Positions 23,265 to 33,997 of a stretch of DNA of 64,000 nucleotides are shown piece after piece. The translations under genes were made by a program, and so were the position numbers. The DNA lies in contig LNAC01000777.1 of NCBI GenBank assembly GCA_002007465.1, positions 508,294 through 572,293 of the forward strand. The letters are read 5' to 3'. Below the pieces are notes generated by a model. That model saw nothing but the letters and a program-made list of their open reading frames with translations, was not told where the DNA came from and did not search any database. Source of the DNA: Ailurus styani (lineage: Eukaryota > Chordata > Mammalia > Carnivora > Ailuridae). Within the stretch, counting starts at the first letter, position 1. The number at the start of each line of letters is the position of its first letter.

Positions 23265-23468
23265 TTTTATTTTTTAAAGATTATTTATTTATTTATTTGA
23301 CAGACAGAGAGAGGGATCACAAGTAGGCAGAGAGGCAGGCAGAGAGAGAGGAGGAAGCAGGCTCCCCGCTGAGCAGGGAGCCCGATGCGGGGCTCGATCC
23401 CAGGACCCTGAGATCATGACCTGAGCCAAAGGCAGAGGCTTTAACCCACTGAGCCACCCAGGTGCCCC
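23265..23468 (-). mobile_element. CanSINE, antisense
   Basis: The 14-bp duplication TTTCATTAGCTTTA is at 23251-23264 and 23469-23482. A T-rich tail with TTTA units lies left and 'GAGCCACCCAGGTGCCCC' lies right. Confidence 0.95.
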
Positions 23469-23482
23469 TTTCATTAGCTTTA

Positions 23483-23799
23483 AATAGCAATTTTCTATCC
23501 AGCAACATGGCCATAATAATGTTATGTTATCATAAGTAGATAAGTATAGGTAGAATAATAAGGCTCTATTATTTCGGGGAGGAGATCATGTGCTTCTGTA
23601 TAATTCCTCACTCTTAGAAGATAAACATTTATGAATTACAGAAACAATTGTATGATCGGTTTTCATGGCATCTACGGGTAGGACATGGCAGCAGTTGTTT
23701 CTGATTCTCATTTAAAAACAAGAAAAATTAGAAGAGAATGGAAGACTTGTTTGAATCTCATGTAAGTGGGAGGGAGGAAACTCACATGAAACCATGTGT
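23483..23799. other. Unique non-coding sequence
   Basis: Nothing is recognised. Confidence 0.45.
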
Positions 23800-23972
23800 C
23801 ACTTTAGGTTGAAAACCTCACAACAACCTTACCAGGGCAGTACACTGTGATTACTCCCATTTTGCAGATGAGTAAGTTGAGGCTGACTAAACTGCCCAAG
23901 GTTATGAAGTTAGCAAGTAAGCAGAGCTGAGAATTAGCTCTGGCCTTCAGGCTCTAAAGCCCATTAACTGCC
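23800..23972 (-). repeat. MIR SINE (antisense)
   Basis: 'CCCATTTTGCAGATGAGTAAGTTGAGGC' and 'GCCCAAGGTTATGAAGTTAGCAAG' are the MIR core on the reverse strand. Confidence 0.85.
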
Positions 23973-24274
23973 CCTCCTCTCTCTCCAGTTAGAGCCATGT
24001 GACTCCATCCTTCCACCCACAGGTGAAAGCCCTGCAGTGGGTAAGCAGCAACTTCTCAAGTAATAGCGTAGTTTGTGTGATTTGATATTTGGTCTTTATT
24101 AAATGATGAGGTGTACATGTTTGAAGCATGGCATGGAACTTCATGTTTGATGCCAAATAAAGGTTATCAGGTCCCTGGTATCTCATTAAAACCAGGGCCT
24201 TCTGAGTTTTCATGATTATATTTTGGTTTTCATATGGTTACACTTGGACTTTTTGGCCACTGATTTTTTGTTTT

Positions 24275-24275
<1 letters not shown>

Positions 24276-24321
<46 letters not shown>

Positions 24322-24324
24322 TTT
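24276..24324. repeat. (TTTA)n microsatellite
   Basis: About 12 TTTA units form the tail of the adjacent antisense CanSINE. It is a likely polymorphic site. Confidence 0.97.
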
Positions 24325-24509
24325 TAATATTTTATTTACTTATTTGACAGAGAGAAATTACAAGTAGGCAGAGAGGCAGGCAGAGAGAGAGGAGGAAGCA
24401 GGCTCCCCGCTGAGCAGGGAGCCCGATGCGGGCCTCGATCCCAGGACCCTGAGATCATGACCTGAGCCGAAGGCAGAGGCTTTAACCCACTGAGCCACCC
24501 AGGCGCCCT
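24322..24509 (-). mobile_element. CanSINE, antisense (first copy)
   Basis: A full-length young CanSINE body ends in 'GAGCCACCCAGGCGCCC' and is followed by TT and the unknown base at 24511. The left target duplication GCCACTGATTTTTTG at about 24256-24270 is not found right after this copy; its mate occurs only after the second, partial copy. Confidence 0.9.
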
Positions 24510-24511
24510 TN

Positions 24512-24616
24512 TTTTAATATTTTATTTACTTATTTGACAGAGAGAAATTACAAGTAGGCAGAGAGGCAGGCAGAGAGAGAGGAGGAAGCAGGCTCCCCGC
24601 TGAGCAGGGAGCCCGA
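24512..24616 (-). repeat. Exact 105-bp duplicate of the SINE 3' part (likely assembly artefact)
   Basis: By eye, bases 24512-24616 are identical to 24322-24426 (offset 190). The copy stops abruptly at GAGCCCGA and is followed by GCCACTGATTTTTTG at 24617-24631, the right-hand target duplication of the SINE insertion. A single N at 24511 precedes it. Confidence 0.8.
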
Positions 24617-24631
24617 GCCACTGATTTTTTG

Positions 24632-26443
24632 TGTGTGGGGAGGTGTTGTTGTTGTCATTTGGCGTGAAAGAAGTGGTGAGTTGAAAAGTGAACAGTGTGA
24701 TGCCAGTGTCTCTTCCATATGGCTATCCATCCCAAATGCTTCCTGAAGACTCGTGGGACACCTGAGTTTCCCCTGGCTCACCTTCAGCCCTTAATGCACT
24801 GGATTAAAAACTGTGATATTCAAACAGTTGTCTGAGCTGTGAAGTGGGAAAAAATTGGATGACTTTCATTATATTAGCATCCATCACACATACATTAGAG
24901 GGTCAATATCAGGGATGATTTGGGGATCCCCTCATACTTTCTTTTTTTTCTCCTCCTGCTCCAGGATTATTCAGTTAGTTAGTAGAGTTGTAATTTTGTG
25001 GATCTCTTTTTGGTATTATGTCAGATGTTACAGGGGTCATTTATTCTGATAAAACTTCTGTTGTATAATTCCTAGTCAACTTTCCTTAATGTTTATACAT
25101 GACATAATATTAGGCTTTTAGTGTCTTTTTACATCTTTAAAACAATTTACCCTACTATCCTCTTCATTACACATATTGTTATTCTCCTAAACTGTTCCTT
25201 GTGGAGTTGGAGTTGGTGGGGGACTGGGGAGAAGGAGAGAAAGAACATACTGGGGGGTGGGAGAATTATCCAATTGGGCTGAACTGTTGTTACTTCTATG
25301 TTTTCAGAGTTATGAACAGATAAGCATGTTAACAAGGCAACAGAAGATTGAACAAACAAGGAGAAGGCTTAGTATTTTAATAAAATAAAACTTAAAACAA
25401 ATTTAATGTGACATATACTGTCATACTTAATAGTAATTATGCTTAGGATAATTATCCACAAGAGACAATCAATTTTCCCATGAGACTCCAATTAATATGT
25501 ACATATAAGAGTATAAAATTATACTTTTCTTCCCTTTATTGCCTTAAGTCAATAGAAGAAAGAATACTTTCTTTCCCTGATGCCCTCTACCCTGTATTAT
25601 ACAACCACAGTTTCTTTCTCACAGACACACTGACTTTACAGAGTCATTAAAGCCCCCAAACCAGGCTCTGACTTTGTTCTCTGTTGGTGGTGGCTGGCTC
25701 TCCTTCCTGCTCCCCATTTCTGATATTTTCTGGTCCTTGATTTAGGTCTTGGCTTCTCAGTCCATCTGGTATGGGCTTTGGAGGAGAGGAGACTGTTGAT
25801 GGTAAGAAACAAAAATGAGAAATTAAGGGGTTGGGGGTTTCAAAACATGCTATATATTTTTTTTCACTAGAGTTGACTGGCTATCTTTTTTTGTGTTAAA
25901 GACTAACATAATTTACACTCACTTATTCCACTTGGTTTAAAACAATAATCATGGTAAGCTGCCTATTCTGATGAGCAGCCCATGGAAGATTCTTTGGAAC
26001 ATGGCTTAAATCATTCCTGCTTTTGCTCACACTCTCTCTGAAACCTTCCCAGATTTCTTCAGACCCAGCCCATTCCTCGGCCTCTGTTGTTTGAAGATTA
26101 CTAGAGACCTTAACCATTTTGTAGTTATACACCTGCTAGTCCCTTGAGAACAGCAACAAGCCTTATTCACTTTCCTAAAACACCAGCAACTGGTATTTGC
26201 ATGGAGGAAGGAGGCCCAGCATGCAAGGAGAGCAGAAAGGAGACTGTCTGACCTCAATTTGAGTCTTTAGCATTGACCTCTAAATTCAGGGCTAAAAGAG
26301 CTTAGCTAGGCTAAGAGGCAAGGGAAGAGTGTGCGTTTTCCTCAGTCTAACTGAACTTTACTAATGTTCGCTCCCCACCGCTCTGAGAAAAAAGTGACAT
26401 ATATGAAGTGCTCAGGCAAAAATTCATGAGTTTACACTTACTT
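24632..26443. other. Unique non-coding sequence
   Basis: No exon or repeat is recognised with confidence. Confidence 0.5.
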
Positions 26444-26460
26444 AAAATTCAGTGGGCAAG

Positions 26461-26661
26461 GGCGCCTGGGTGGCTCAGTGGGTTAAAGCCTCTGCTTTCG
26501 GCCCAGGTCATGATCTCAGGGTCCTGGGATCGAGGCCCACATCGGGCTCTCTGCTCCGCAGGGAGCCTGCTTCCCCCTCTCTCTCTGCCTGCCTCTCTGC
26601 CTCCTTGTGATCTCTCTCCCGCTGTGAAATAAATAAATAAAATCTTAAAAAAAAAAAAAAA
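26461..26661 (+). mobile_element. CanSINE, sense (young type)
   Basis: It has the head 'GGCGCCTGGGTGGCTCAG', then 'TGGGTTAAAGCCTCTGC', the box B-like 'GGGATCGAGGCCC' and a 19-A tail. The perfect 17-bp duplication AAAATTCAGTGGGCAAG is at 26444-26460 and 26662-26678. It is among the youngest SINEs in the window. Confidence 0.96.
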
Positions 26662-26684
26662 AAAATTCAGTGGGCAAGAAACAA

Positions 26685-26734
26685 ATATGTGTGTGTGTGC
26701 GCACGCGTGTGTGTATGTGTGTGCGTGCGCATGT
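26685..26734. repeat. 50-bp perfect purine-pyrimidine alternation (TG/CG)
   Basis: Every step alternates purine and pyrimidine, with GCGCACGCG and GCGTGCGC cores inside TG runs. This is the classic sequence pattern for left-handed Z-DNA. It lies 6 bp after the SINE target duplication. Confidence 0.9.
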
Positions 26735-28129
26735 TTCCAGGGCAGTAATTTACAGCGAAATGTCTATCAAATTCATTGCAACTTCAGCCTCAGGGTTTTG
26801 TTGAGCCAAATAGCTTCATAAGATTTTTAAAAGGATTAGCAATGCATATGAATAGGACCAGGTACTATAATTATTATGAAACAGTTTCTCAGTGGGCAAT
26901 TAGAGGATTAACCATACAATTTGATCAAATGTTTAGACCTTTTACATACTATACCAGGCCTAGGAATAGATCCATTTGTCTTAATATAACAGTCATCCTT
27001 AAAAGAATCACTCAGCTAAGAGATTTACCACCAATAATTAAACTGAAAGCACTACCTCTCAGAATAACAACAGCAGAATGTAATGATTTTATGTCTCCAA
27101 CATCACAGAGAATTCCAGCCTTCCTTAGAATTTCACAATCATATGTTATTAGTCCTGTGTGGATGGGTGCTCTAGATCAAAGACCATGCATATATACACA
27201 AGTTTTATATACAATCTAGGTAATTCTTATGTAAGAAAAAAATGGCATGACTAAAGGTTAATTGTAGAACTGTAAGGAATAATACCATGAATATCATTAA
27301 GTCAGTGAGCAATGAATAGATGTTCTCATCTTAAGAACAAGCTTCCTGCTTCTTAGTAAGTGAATCATTCACATTAGGGTAATAGCTTTCTTCTGTTTGA
27401 ATTCAGATTTTCCCAATGAAGATTCTACCTTCCAACTCAACACTGCTCTTTCCTTTGCATGAAACATTTGCTTTGAAAATGAGAATTTTTACAATGGCTA
27501 TAATACATATATATATTCCTAAGGACTTCATTTAAAACAATTGTTACCTTTTAAAAGTTACTTATGTTTTAGGTCAAAGTTGTAAAAGCTATAGCTATTT
27601 ATATGGGTTGTTTTCATATATGGCCTCTTTCTCATTTGGAAGACATACCTATATGCTGGGATTTGGTGGTGTAGTACAGAATGGATGTGGTCATTTCCAG
27701 CATTGTTTAGAGTAGTTTTTTTTTTTTTAATGGATCAGATTTACTTGTAAGTTGCCAGTTGCATGTGGCATGTAGGGTGGGAGGATAGACCAGAAGATCC
27801 CAAGGAACAGGTTTGAATTTTGTCTGCTCCTGCAGAAGTATCCCCTTGGAAGATGAAGTGGAGAAGACCCTCTCATAAATCCGTGCCTTAACTGGCCTCC
27901 ACTATGGTTTCAACTCCTCTTAGTAAAGTAACAGATACCCATTGCATTATAAGCGCAAACTCTTCGGGGAGGAGAAGCCTCCCACTGAGGGCCTGCATGT
28001 TGACATATTTGTGGTTAAGCATGCTCTGTGCAGAGACATACTCCAGCTCTTTCTACTGAGCTCACTTGAAGATGAAGAGAAGATTTGAATCTGGAAGTGT
28101 CTGGGTCTTTTCTTTTGGTTACCTATTGG
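26735..28129. other. Unique AT-rich non-coding sequence
   Basis: A 147-codon open frame (26776-27219) lacks an ATG at its 5' end and matches nothing I know. No other gene-like feature is seen. Confidence 0.45.
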
Positions 28130-28345
28130 AAGGCAGTCAAGAGCAAGACTTGGAGCTAGATGGAGCAGTGTTCTAATTCTGCTTCATTTTTTGGCTGTGT
28201 ATTCATAGGCAAGGTATTTCCTATTACCTTCAGTTTTCTCATACTAAATGTGGCTAATACCAATCTTGTGAGACTGTACAAAAGATTAAGTTCAATGTTT
28301 CCAAAAGTATATTCAACAAATATTTATTAGTTACCTAGTTAAATG
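28130..28345 (+). repeat. MIR SINE (sense)
   Basis: 'TTCTAATTCTGCTTCATTTTTTGGCTGTGT' followed by 'CTTCAGTTTTCTCATACTAAATGTGGCTAATACC' follows the MIR order. It is diverged. Confidence 0.65.
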
Positions 28346-28604
28346 TAGCTCAGTAGATCCTATTATTTGATTTACATAGTTTATATTGTAACTTTGAACA
28401 AGCTGGCTTGAGTTAAATCTGCAGACATGAATAAGAAAAACACTGTCATTTCAGCTTTGCCAAAACTGTGAAGACATATGATCACAAAGTGATATAATGA
28501 ATGCAAAAGCATCTAGAATAATGCTTAAAATATTGTACTCATGCTACTTGAATCAGATTCTTGTAGGGAAAAAAGGATGAATATTTTATTTTATTTCTTG
28601 TTTA

Positions 28605-28910
28605 AAAAATTTTAATTTACATATAGTTGACAGTTATATTCATTTCAGGTGTATAACATAGTGATTCAACTTCTCTATATGTTATGCTATGCTCACTACA
28701 AGTATAGCTACCATCTGTCACCATACAATGTTATTACAATACCATTGACTATATTCCCCATGCTGTGCTTTTTATTTCCATGACTTATTCATTCCATAAC
28801 TGGAAACCTGTATCTCTCACTCCCTTTCAACAATTTGCCCAACCCTCCAACCGCCTCCCCTCTGGCAACCATCAGTTTGTTCTTTGTATTTATGGATCTC
28901 ATTCTACTTT
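28605..28910 (-). mobile_element. Old L1 3' end, antisense
   Basis: 'TTTTAATTTACATATAGTTGACAG', 'TTCAGGTGTATAACATAGTGATTC', 'CTATATTCCCCATGCTGTGC' and 'CTCTGGCAACCATCAGTTTGTTC' are antisense L1 3' UTR landmarks of an older subfamily. Confidence 0.88.
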
Positions 28911-31065
28911 TTGTTTGTTTGTTTTGAACATTTAGTATGATGGGAGAGTATTACAAGGTAGAAAAACCTATGATAAGTCTTCACCAAATCTTATCATGAT
29001 ATTAAAACAAGTTTAGAACACAGTACCTCACAGTTTATGATCTCCTGGGAGCTGCTGTTTGTTGGATCAGGTTTGGGTTATTTTCTAGCAAATTAGAGAA
29101 CTAAAAATTCTAGTACTTATAGAAATTATCTATAGAAAAAGTCAATGATCCAGATTCTCGCTATTGCCTGAGTCACTTCCCCATAGTAGGAATCTCAGAA
29201 AATCACATCTATTCATGGGAGATGATGGTTGGCTTATACTGGCCCATAGAGTGAATAGGAGCACAAAGTCCCTTATCAACAACATTAATATGCCCCATTC
29301 TGTGTATATTAGGGGAAGAGGGGCCAGAATTCAGAATAACTCTCTCTCTTCTTTCAGGGTTTACTGTTTAGCTGGCAAAATAAGACCTAAACGTAAAGAG
29401 ATAAATTTCAGGAAAGCACATGGAAAGCACATGGTCAGGGGCCAAGCAGTGGAACAGAAGGTACAGATGCAACTGTTCAGAGGAAAGTTTTCCCAAGAAG
29501 GTGGCAATGTGTTGGGCCTCAGGTCCAAGCAGAGAGAAAAGATAGCACTCTGGGTAGGGAAAAAGCATGACTGCAAAGGTGGGAAACTGAGAAGATGGGT
29601 TTGGCTGGAATCAAAGATTTATAGAGAAATGCAAATATATCTAAGGGCCATATCATGCAAGGCAGAAAGAGAAATATGTGTCATTGTTTTGAGAGTGAAT
29701 TACAGTGGAGATGCTGACAAGGGGGCCAAACAGGAGACTGCAGGAACAATGGTCTGGTATGCTGGGGGCTGGGTTAGGGAGGAGGCCACTGGATGGAAAG
29801 GGAGGAACAGAGACAGAGGACATGGATGAAGGAAAGATTAATGGGACATGGAGAGGGAGGAGTCAAAAGTAGCCTTAAGGTTCTTGGCCTGGAGACTTGA
29901 AAAATCAAAGAAAAATGGGAAAATAGATGGGGAGAGATGTTTGGGTGAAAAGATGGTGATTCTGAGTAAACAAACAATGAGGCATGATGGGCTGCATCCA
30001 GTTAGAGAAGCTCAGTGAAGTACAACTGATTTCCCTCATAAATATCCATGATCCTGTCTCTGCTGCTCAGATCTTGGTATCCCTCATATGATTCACCACC
30101 TGGCTTGAGCCAGCTGCATGAGTGATCTAAGATGTGCACTAAATAAGTCACCATGTGCATAAAGCCCACCAACGGAGCTCAGATTCTGTACCTCCAAGTG
30201 CAGTGTCCTCATCAGAGCTGACAAACCCCTGCCCAGACCAGTCTTTTAGGGCTCCTCTCTACTCCTCTCTGCATCCAATATGGGACTGCAGCAATATCAA
30301 ACTGCTCTTGGTTTTCTGTGCATATTGACTGGACTGTTTCAGCTGCCTCCCTCACACTGGAGCCCTACTCCCTTCTCACTATTTGAGGCTTCATTCACCC
30401 CAGCCCTCCAGGCTGGCTCATGCTTCCCTCTTCTGCTTGCTCCTGGCAGCCTGTGGATCTTTACCTGTCACAAGTCACACTGTCCTTACTGTTTACATAA
30501 CCTGACACCCTGTTCAGACTGGGAACTCATAGGGAATGAGGCTTATTCCTCCTTATTCCTCCAATCCCAGGGGCATATCCCTGCCAGAAAAGGGGGCCCG
30601 TTACATGATCAGTGAGTAGGGAGCAGCAAGACCAAAGCAGGAGTGAGAGAACATGTGGTTGGGGCTGCTGTTAGAAGATGTGTGCATCTTATTTCTCAAG
30701 GAGAAAAGGAGATAGATGGTGAGGAATAAATTTGGGGAACAGAACATTAGAGTACGGAGTAAGATATGAAGCCACTGAAGGTAAAATCCAAGTGAGATGG
30801 AAGAGAGTTCAAAGAAGGCCATACAGTTTACAGTGGGTTTTTCTGGAGAAAAGTGAAGTTTCAGTTGGCAGGCAGGGCAGGGAAGCAAAGCCAGGTAAGA
30901 TTCAGTGTTCTATGTCCTCCAAGAGTTTACAGCATATTAGGGTAGATTATATAGGAACATAATCAGCGCCCCCCAAAGAAAGCAGAATAAAACAGAACAC
31001 TATGGAATAGTTTACCCAAACTGTATTCCAAGGAGGTGCTATATGATATTAATAGGTGTTCTATT
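28911..31065. other. Unique non-coding sequence
   Basis: A 221-codon frame (29164-29829) opens at TTG, not ATG, is Lys/Arg/Gly-rich and has no recognisable domain. The part 30280-30540 has an L2-like look (CT-rich, 'CTTTACCTGTCACAAGTCAC') but is not certain. Confidence 0.45.
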
Positions 31066-31079
31066 TAAAAAGAGTTCTT

Positions 31080-31291
31080 GGGGCACCTATGTTGCTCAGT
31101 TGGTTAAGCGACTGCCTGCGGCTCAGGTCATGATCCTGGAGTCCCAATATCAAGTCCCACATTAGGCTCCCTGCTTAGCTATCAAGTCCCACATCAGGCT
31201 CCCTGCTCAGTGGAGAGTCTGCTTCACCCTCTGACCTCCCCCACCTCATGCTCTCTCTCTCTCTTTCAGATAAATAAATACAATGTTAAAA
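31080..31291 (+). mobile_element. CanSINE, sense, with internal tandem duplication
   Basis: It has the diverged head 'GGGCACCTATGTTGCTCAG' and an A-rich tail, with the duplication AAAGAGTTCTT on both sides (about 31067-31079 and 31292-31304). Inside, a 32-bp unit is repeated in tandem at 31148-31179 and 31180-31211 with few differences. Confidence 0.92.
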
Positions 31292-31304
31292 AAAAAGAGT
31301 TCTT

Positions 31305-32139
31305 TGGGCAAATATGTTTTGGGAATTCTGGCTTTGTTCCTTCAGACTTTTCAGAACTTTTGTGTACTAATGTGCACAACTTGTTCAGGGGAATAGACCT
31401 TGTGGGGATTTTGAGGCCTATCTGTGAACGGGTCCTTTAAAGGAAGCGAGGTGGGGAGCACTTGGTGATGACTCAAGGATGTCTGTGCTTCTTCAAAAAT
31501 TGTTTGGGAAGTGCTACAGAGGAAGGAATTCTAAGAGGGTGACACCACTTTGATTTGGAGGTTCAATGCCTTCCTTCCTTTTGCATGCTTGCCTGTTTAG
31601 TGAATGGCACTGATGTCTTGCACTTTCTAGGTTTTGACCCCTCAATGCCTGATCCAGTTCTGGACATGGCAGGAGAATATGTGTAGACTCAGAACCACTG
31701 GGGAAACCCAGAGACTGATATGTCACTGATGTCTGGGATGACTTCATCTAAAGCCCAGCTCTGTGTGCATAGCATGCACATGTCAGCTTGGGCCAGGACT
31801 CTGTTTTGATAATTGTAAGTGGGCTGTCAGCCACATCCTTTGCTTGCATGCATTCCCATTTCTCTGCAAACTGGTGGTTTCAGGGCCATGTTGTGTTAGA
31901 TTGTTCTGTCCTTTTGCCATATCTAAGCAGACCTAGTGTGGACACCTCATTTAAACCGAGTCATCATGTCTAGCCTTGGGAATTAGAAGAAGAGGCCTGG
32001 GGGCTTCATCAGACAGTGTTGGCAAGGTTGTCAAAAGATGAGCAGAGCTGAGCCCAGAGGGCACAGCATCAAGGACCTGAGGGAGCTGCTATTGTAGGTA
32101 CATGGGAACAAGGAGTCCTGCCCCAAGGTAAGAGAATGA
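31305..32139. other. Unique non-coding sequence
   Basis: No gene or repeat is recognised. Confidence 0.45.
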
Positions 32140-32203
32140 TCTGACAGAGAGAGAGAGAGACAGAGAGAAAGAGTGGACAGAGAAAGGCAGACAGAGAAGG
32201 GGA

Positions 32204-32238
<35 letters not shown>

Positions 32239-32368
32239 AAGAGGAAGAGAGACTGAGAGAGAGGAAGAGAGTGAGATTGAGAGAGGGAGAGAGGGATAGA
32301 GGGAGAGAGACAGAGGGAAGGAGAGAAGGAAGGAAAGAAGGAGAGAGGAAGAGAGAGAGACACACACA
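32140..32368. repeat. GA-rich (homopurine) simple repeat
   Basis: About 230 bases of GAGA/GGAAGA units form an almost pure purine strand. Three minus-strand frames of 92-114 codons here are Ser/Leu low-complexity translations of this tract. Confidence 0.95.
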
Positions 32369-32529
32369 TAAACACACAGTTATTTTAAACTATCAATGCC
32401 TTTTCAGGTACTCTGAGGATTCCTCATTATCCAGGTAACAAGTAGAGAAATATTTCTTTACTCACTTGGAAAAGTAATTTGCTTGGCCTTTAGGATGGAC
32501 AGTGGTTGTCAAGATCACATGGCTTTAGG

Positions 32530-32850
32530 AACTAATATTAAGGATAATAATGGCTTACATTCACGGAGTACTTACTATGTGCCTGAGGCTGTGCTAATAT
32601 TTTTCTTGGATATTTTCATTTGAACCTCAGAGTGGGTACTTTGAAAATTCCCATTTTGTTTTTTTTTAATTTTTATTTTTTTCTATAGAAAAAGAAGACA
32701 CATTCTTATTTGTAGTTTGCCTTTTTGTTTTTGAAAATTCCCAATTTTTTAGTTAGAGAGACTGAGATTAAGAGACAGTAAATAAATGGGTCAATGCCAC
32801 AGAGCTGGTCCTGGGGTGGTACCAAGACTCAAAATCAGAAGTTATCTCTC
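32530..32850 (-). repeat. MIR SINE (antisense), split by a 76-bp T-rich insertion
   Basis: 'GAGTACTTACTATGTGCC' and 'TCATTTGAACCTCAGAGTGGGTA' (left) and 'TTTTTTAGTTAGAGAGACTGAG...CCACAGAGCTGGT' (right) are MIR landmarks. They are separated by an insert at 32654-32729. Confidence 0.8.
32654..32729 (-). mobile_element. Short poly(T)-bearing retroinsertion of unknown source
   Basis: The 76-bp insert is flanked by the perfect 14-bp duplication TTTGAAAATTCCCA (32640-32653 and 32730-32743) and starts with a T-rich run, as an antisense retrocopy would. The remaining 45 or so bases match nothing I recognise. Confidence 0.65.
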
Positions 32851-33279
32851 AAACCTGCTCTGAAGGAATAAGAAGAATTTGGAGCTTCGAGAGGGTGCTG
32901 GCAAGATTGGAGGAGATGCTGATAGGAGACAGCTAGTGGAGAGGGGGCAGGGAGGCAGTGAGAGCCACGTACTGCTTAGGGATTTTTGGTGACTCCACAG
33001 CAATGTCTGCATGGTTTACTAAATGTGTAAGTTCCTGATCTGATCAATGGATTGCTCTGGATATGGAGGGAGGCTCTCCATGATGTGAGATTATGATGTG
33101 TGATAAGCTTCTTTTCAGGATATGAAGGAACTAGAGGCTGAGGCATCTGTGGGATATAACTTTCTCAGGGAATCATAGAAATGTTAAAGAATTTTGGGAA
33201 TGTTTTTTATCGCCAGTCATGGGGTGATTGAGGTAATTTTGACTGAAATTCCTGGTAGTAGGAAAAATTTTCCCCTGCC
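32851..33279. other. Unique non-coding sequence
   Basis: Nothing is recognised. Confidence 0.45.
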
Positions 33280-33295
33280 CCATCCTGATAATTTT

Positions 33296-33484
33296 TTTGA
33301 AAGAATTTTTTCTATTAATTTGTCTGAGAGAGAGAGCACAAGAGGGGGGAGGGACAGAAGCAGAGGGAGAAGCAGGCTCCCCGCTAATCAAGGACCCCCA
33401 TGTGGACTCGATTCCAGGACCCGGGGATTATGACCTGAGCCAAAGGCAGATGCTTAATCAACTGAGCCATCCAGGTGTCCCGTT
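33296..33484 (-). mobile_element. CanSINE, antisense
   Basis: The perfect 16-bp duplication CCATCCTGATAATTTT is at 33280-33295 and 33485-33500. The right end reads 'ACTGAGCCATCCAGGTGTCCC'. Confidence 0.94.
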
Positions 33485-33500
33485 CCATCCTGATAATTTT

Positions 33501-33842
33501 AATAACTCCGTTTGTGTAAGACGGAGCCTTAGACCCGGGCCTGCAAAGCTGCCTTCCACCTTACTCCCCCGCACAAAAGATAATGTTCCTTAACACTTGT
33601 TGGTTTCCCCCATGGGACATAAAACTGTTCCTTGGTTGGTTCCTGAGACCCTCCAAACATGAGACCCTTCAAACAGATTGGGATAATATTATTTCCTAGA
33701 ACTTACTGTACCCATGACTCACCTGGCTTGAACTACATTTGGGTACCATTTGGGCATTGGTTATTTCCCTAGTTCCTCTCCCCAGTTCCTATAATGTATT
33801 TCTGCACATGCTTCCAGTTTTGGATTCTCTTCCCTTTCTGGT
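33501..33842. other. Unique non-coding sequence
   Basis: Nothing is recognised. Confidence 0.45.
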
Positions 33843-33997
33843 CTCAACCTCAGCTTTATTGACTTTGGGACCAGAAAACCTTTTGCTGGGGGAAGGTGTT
33901 CTGTACACTGTAGGATATTCAGCACCATCCCTGCTCTCTACCGATTAGAGGCCAGTAACACTTTCCTTCCCAACTGTGACAAATAAAAATTTCTCAA
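33843..33997 (-). mobile_element. MER5A-type hAT fossil, antisense
   Basis: 'TCAACCTCAGCTTTATTGAC', 'ACACTGTAGGATATTCAGCACCATCCCTGC' and 'TGTGACAAATAAAAATTTCTC' follow the MER5A order on the reverse strand. It is non-autonomous, with no coding capacity. Confidence 0.85.

Noticed and set aside
26461..26600. tRNA-like heads of the CanSINEs as possible tRNA genes
   Set aside because: They carry degenerate A/B box sequence but lack a foldable cloverleaf and are followed by SINE bodies and A-tails with target duplications. They are SINEs, not tRNA genes.
26776..27219. 147-codon open frame next to the Z-DNA-like tract
   Set aside because: It starts with TTG, its surroundings are AT-rich and I recognise no family. 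Composition alone does not lift it above chance.
29164..29829. 221-codon open frame, the longest outside L1
   Set aside because: It opens with TTG rather than ATG, has no recognisable domain, no splice context and a skewed Lys/Arg/Gly composition. It is most likely a chance opening in purine-rich sequence.
32031..32377. Three overlapping Ser/Leu-rich minus-strand frames
   Set aside because: They are translations of the GA homopurine tract.
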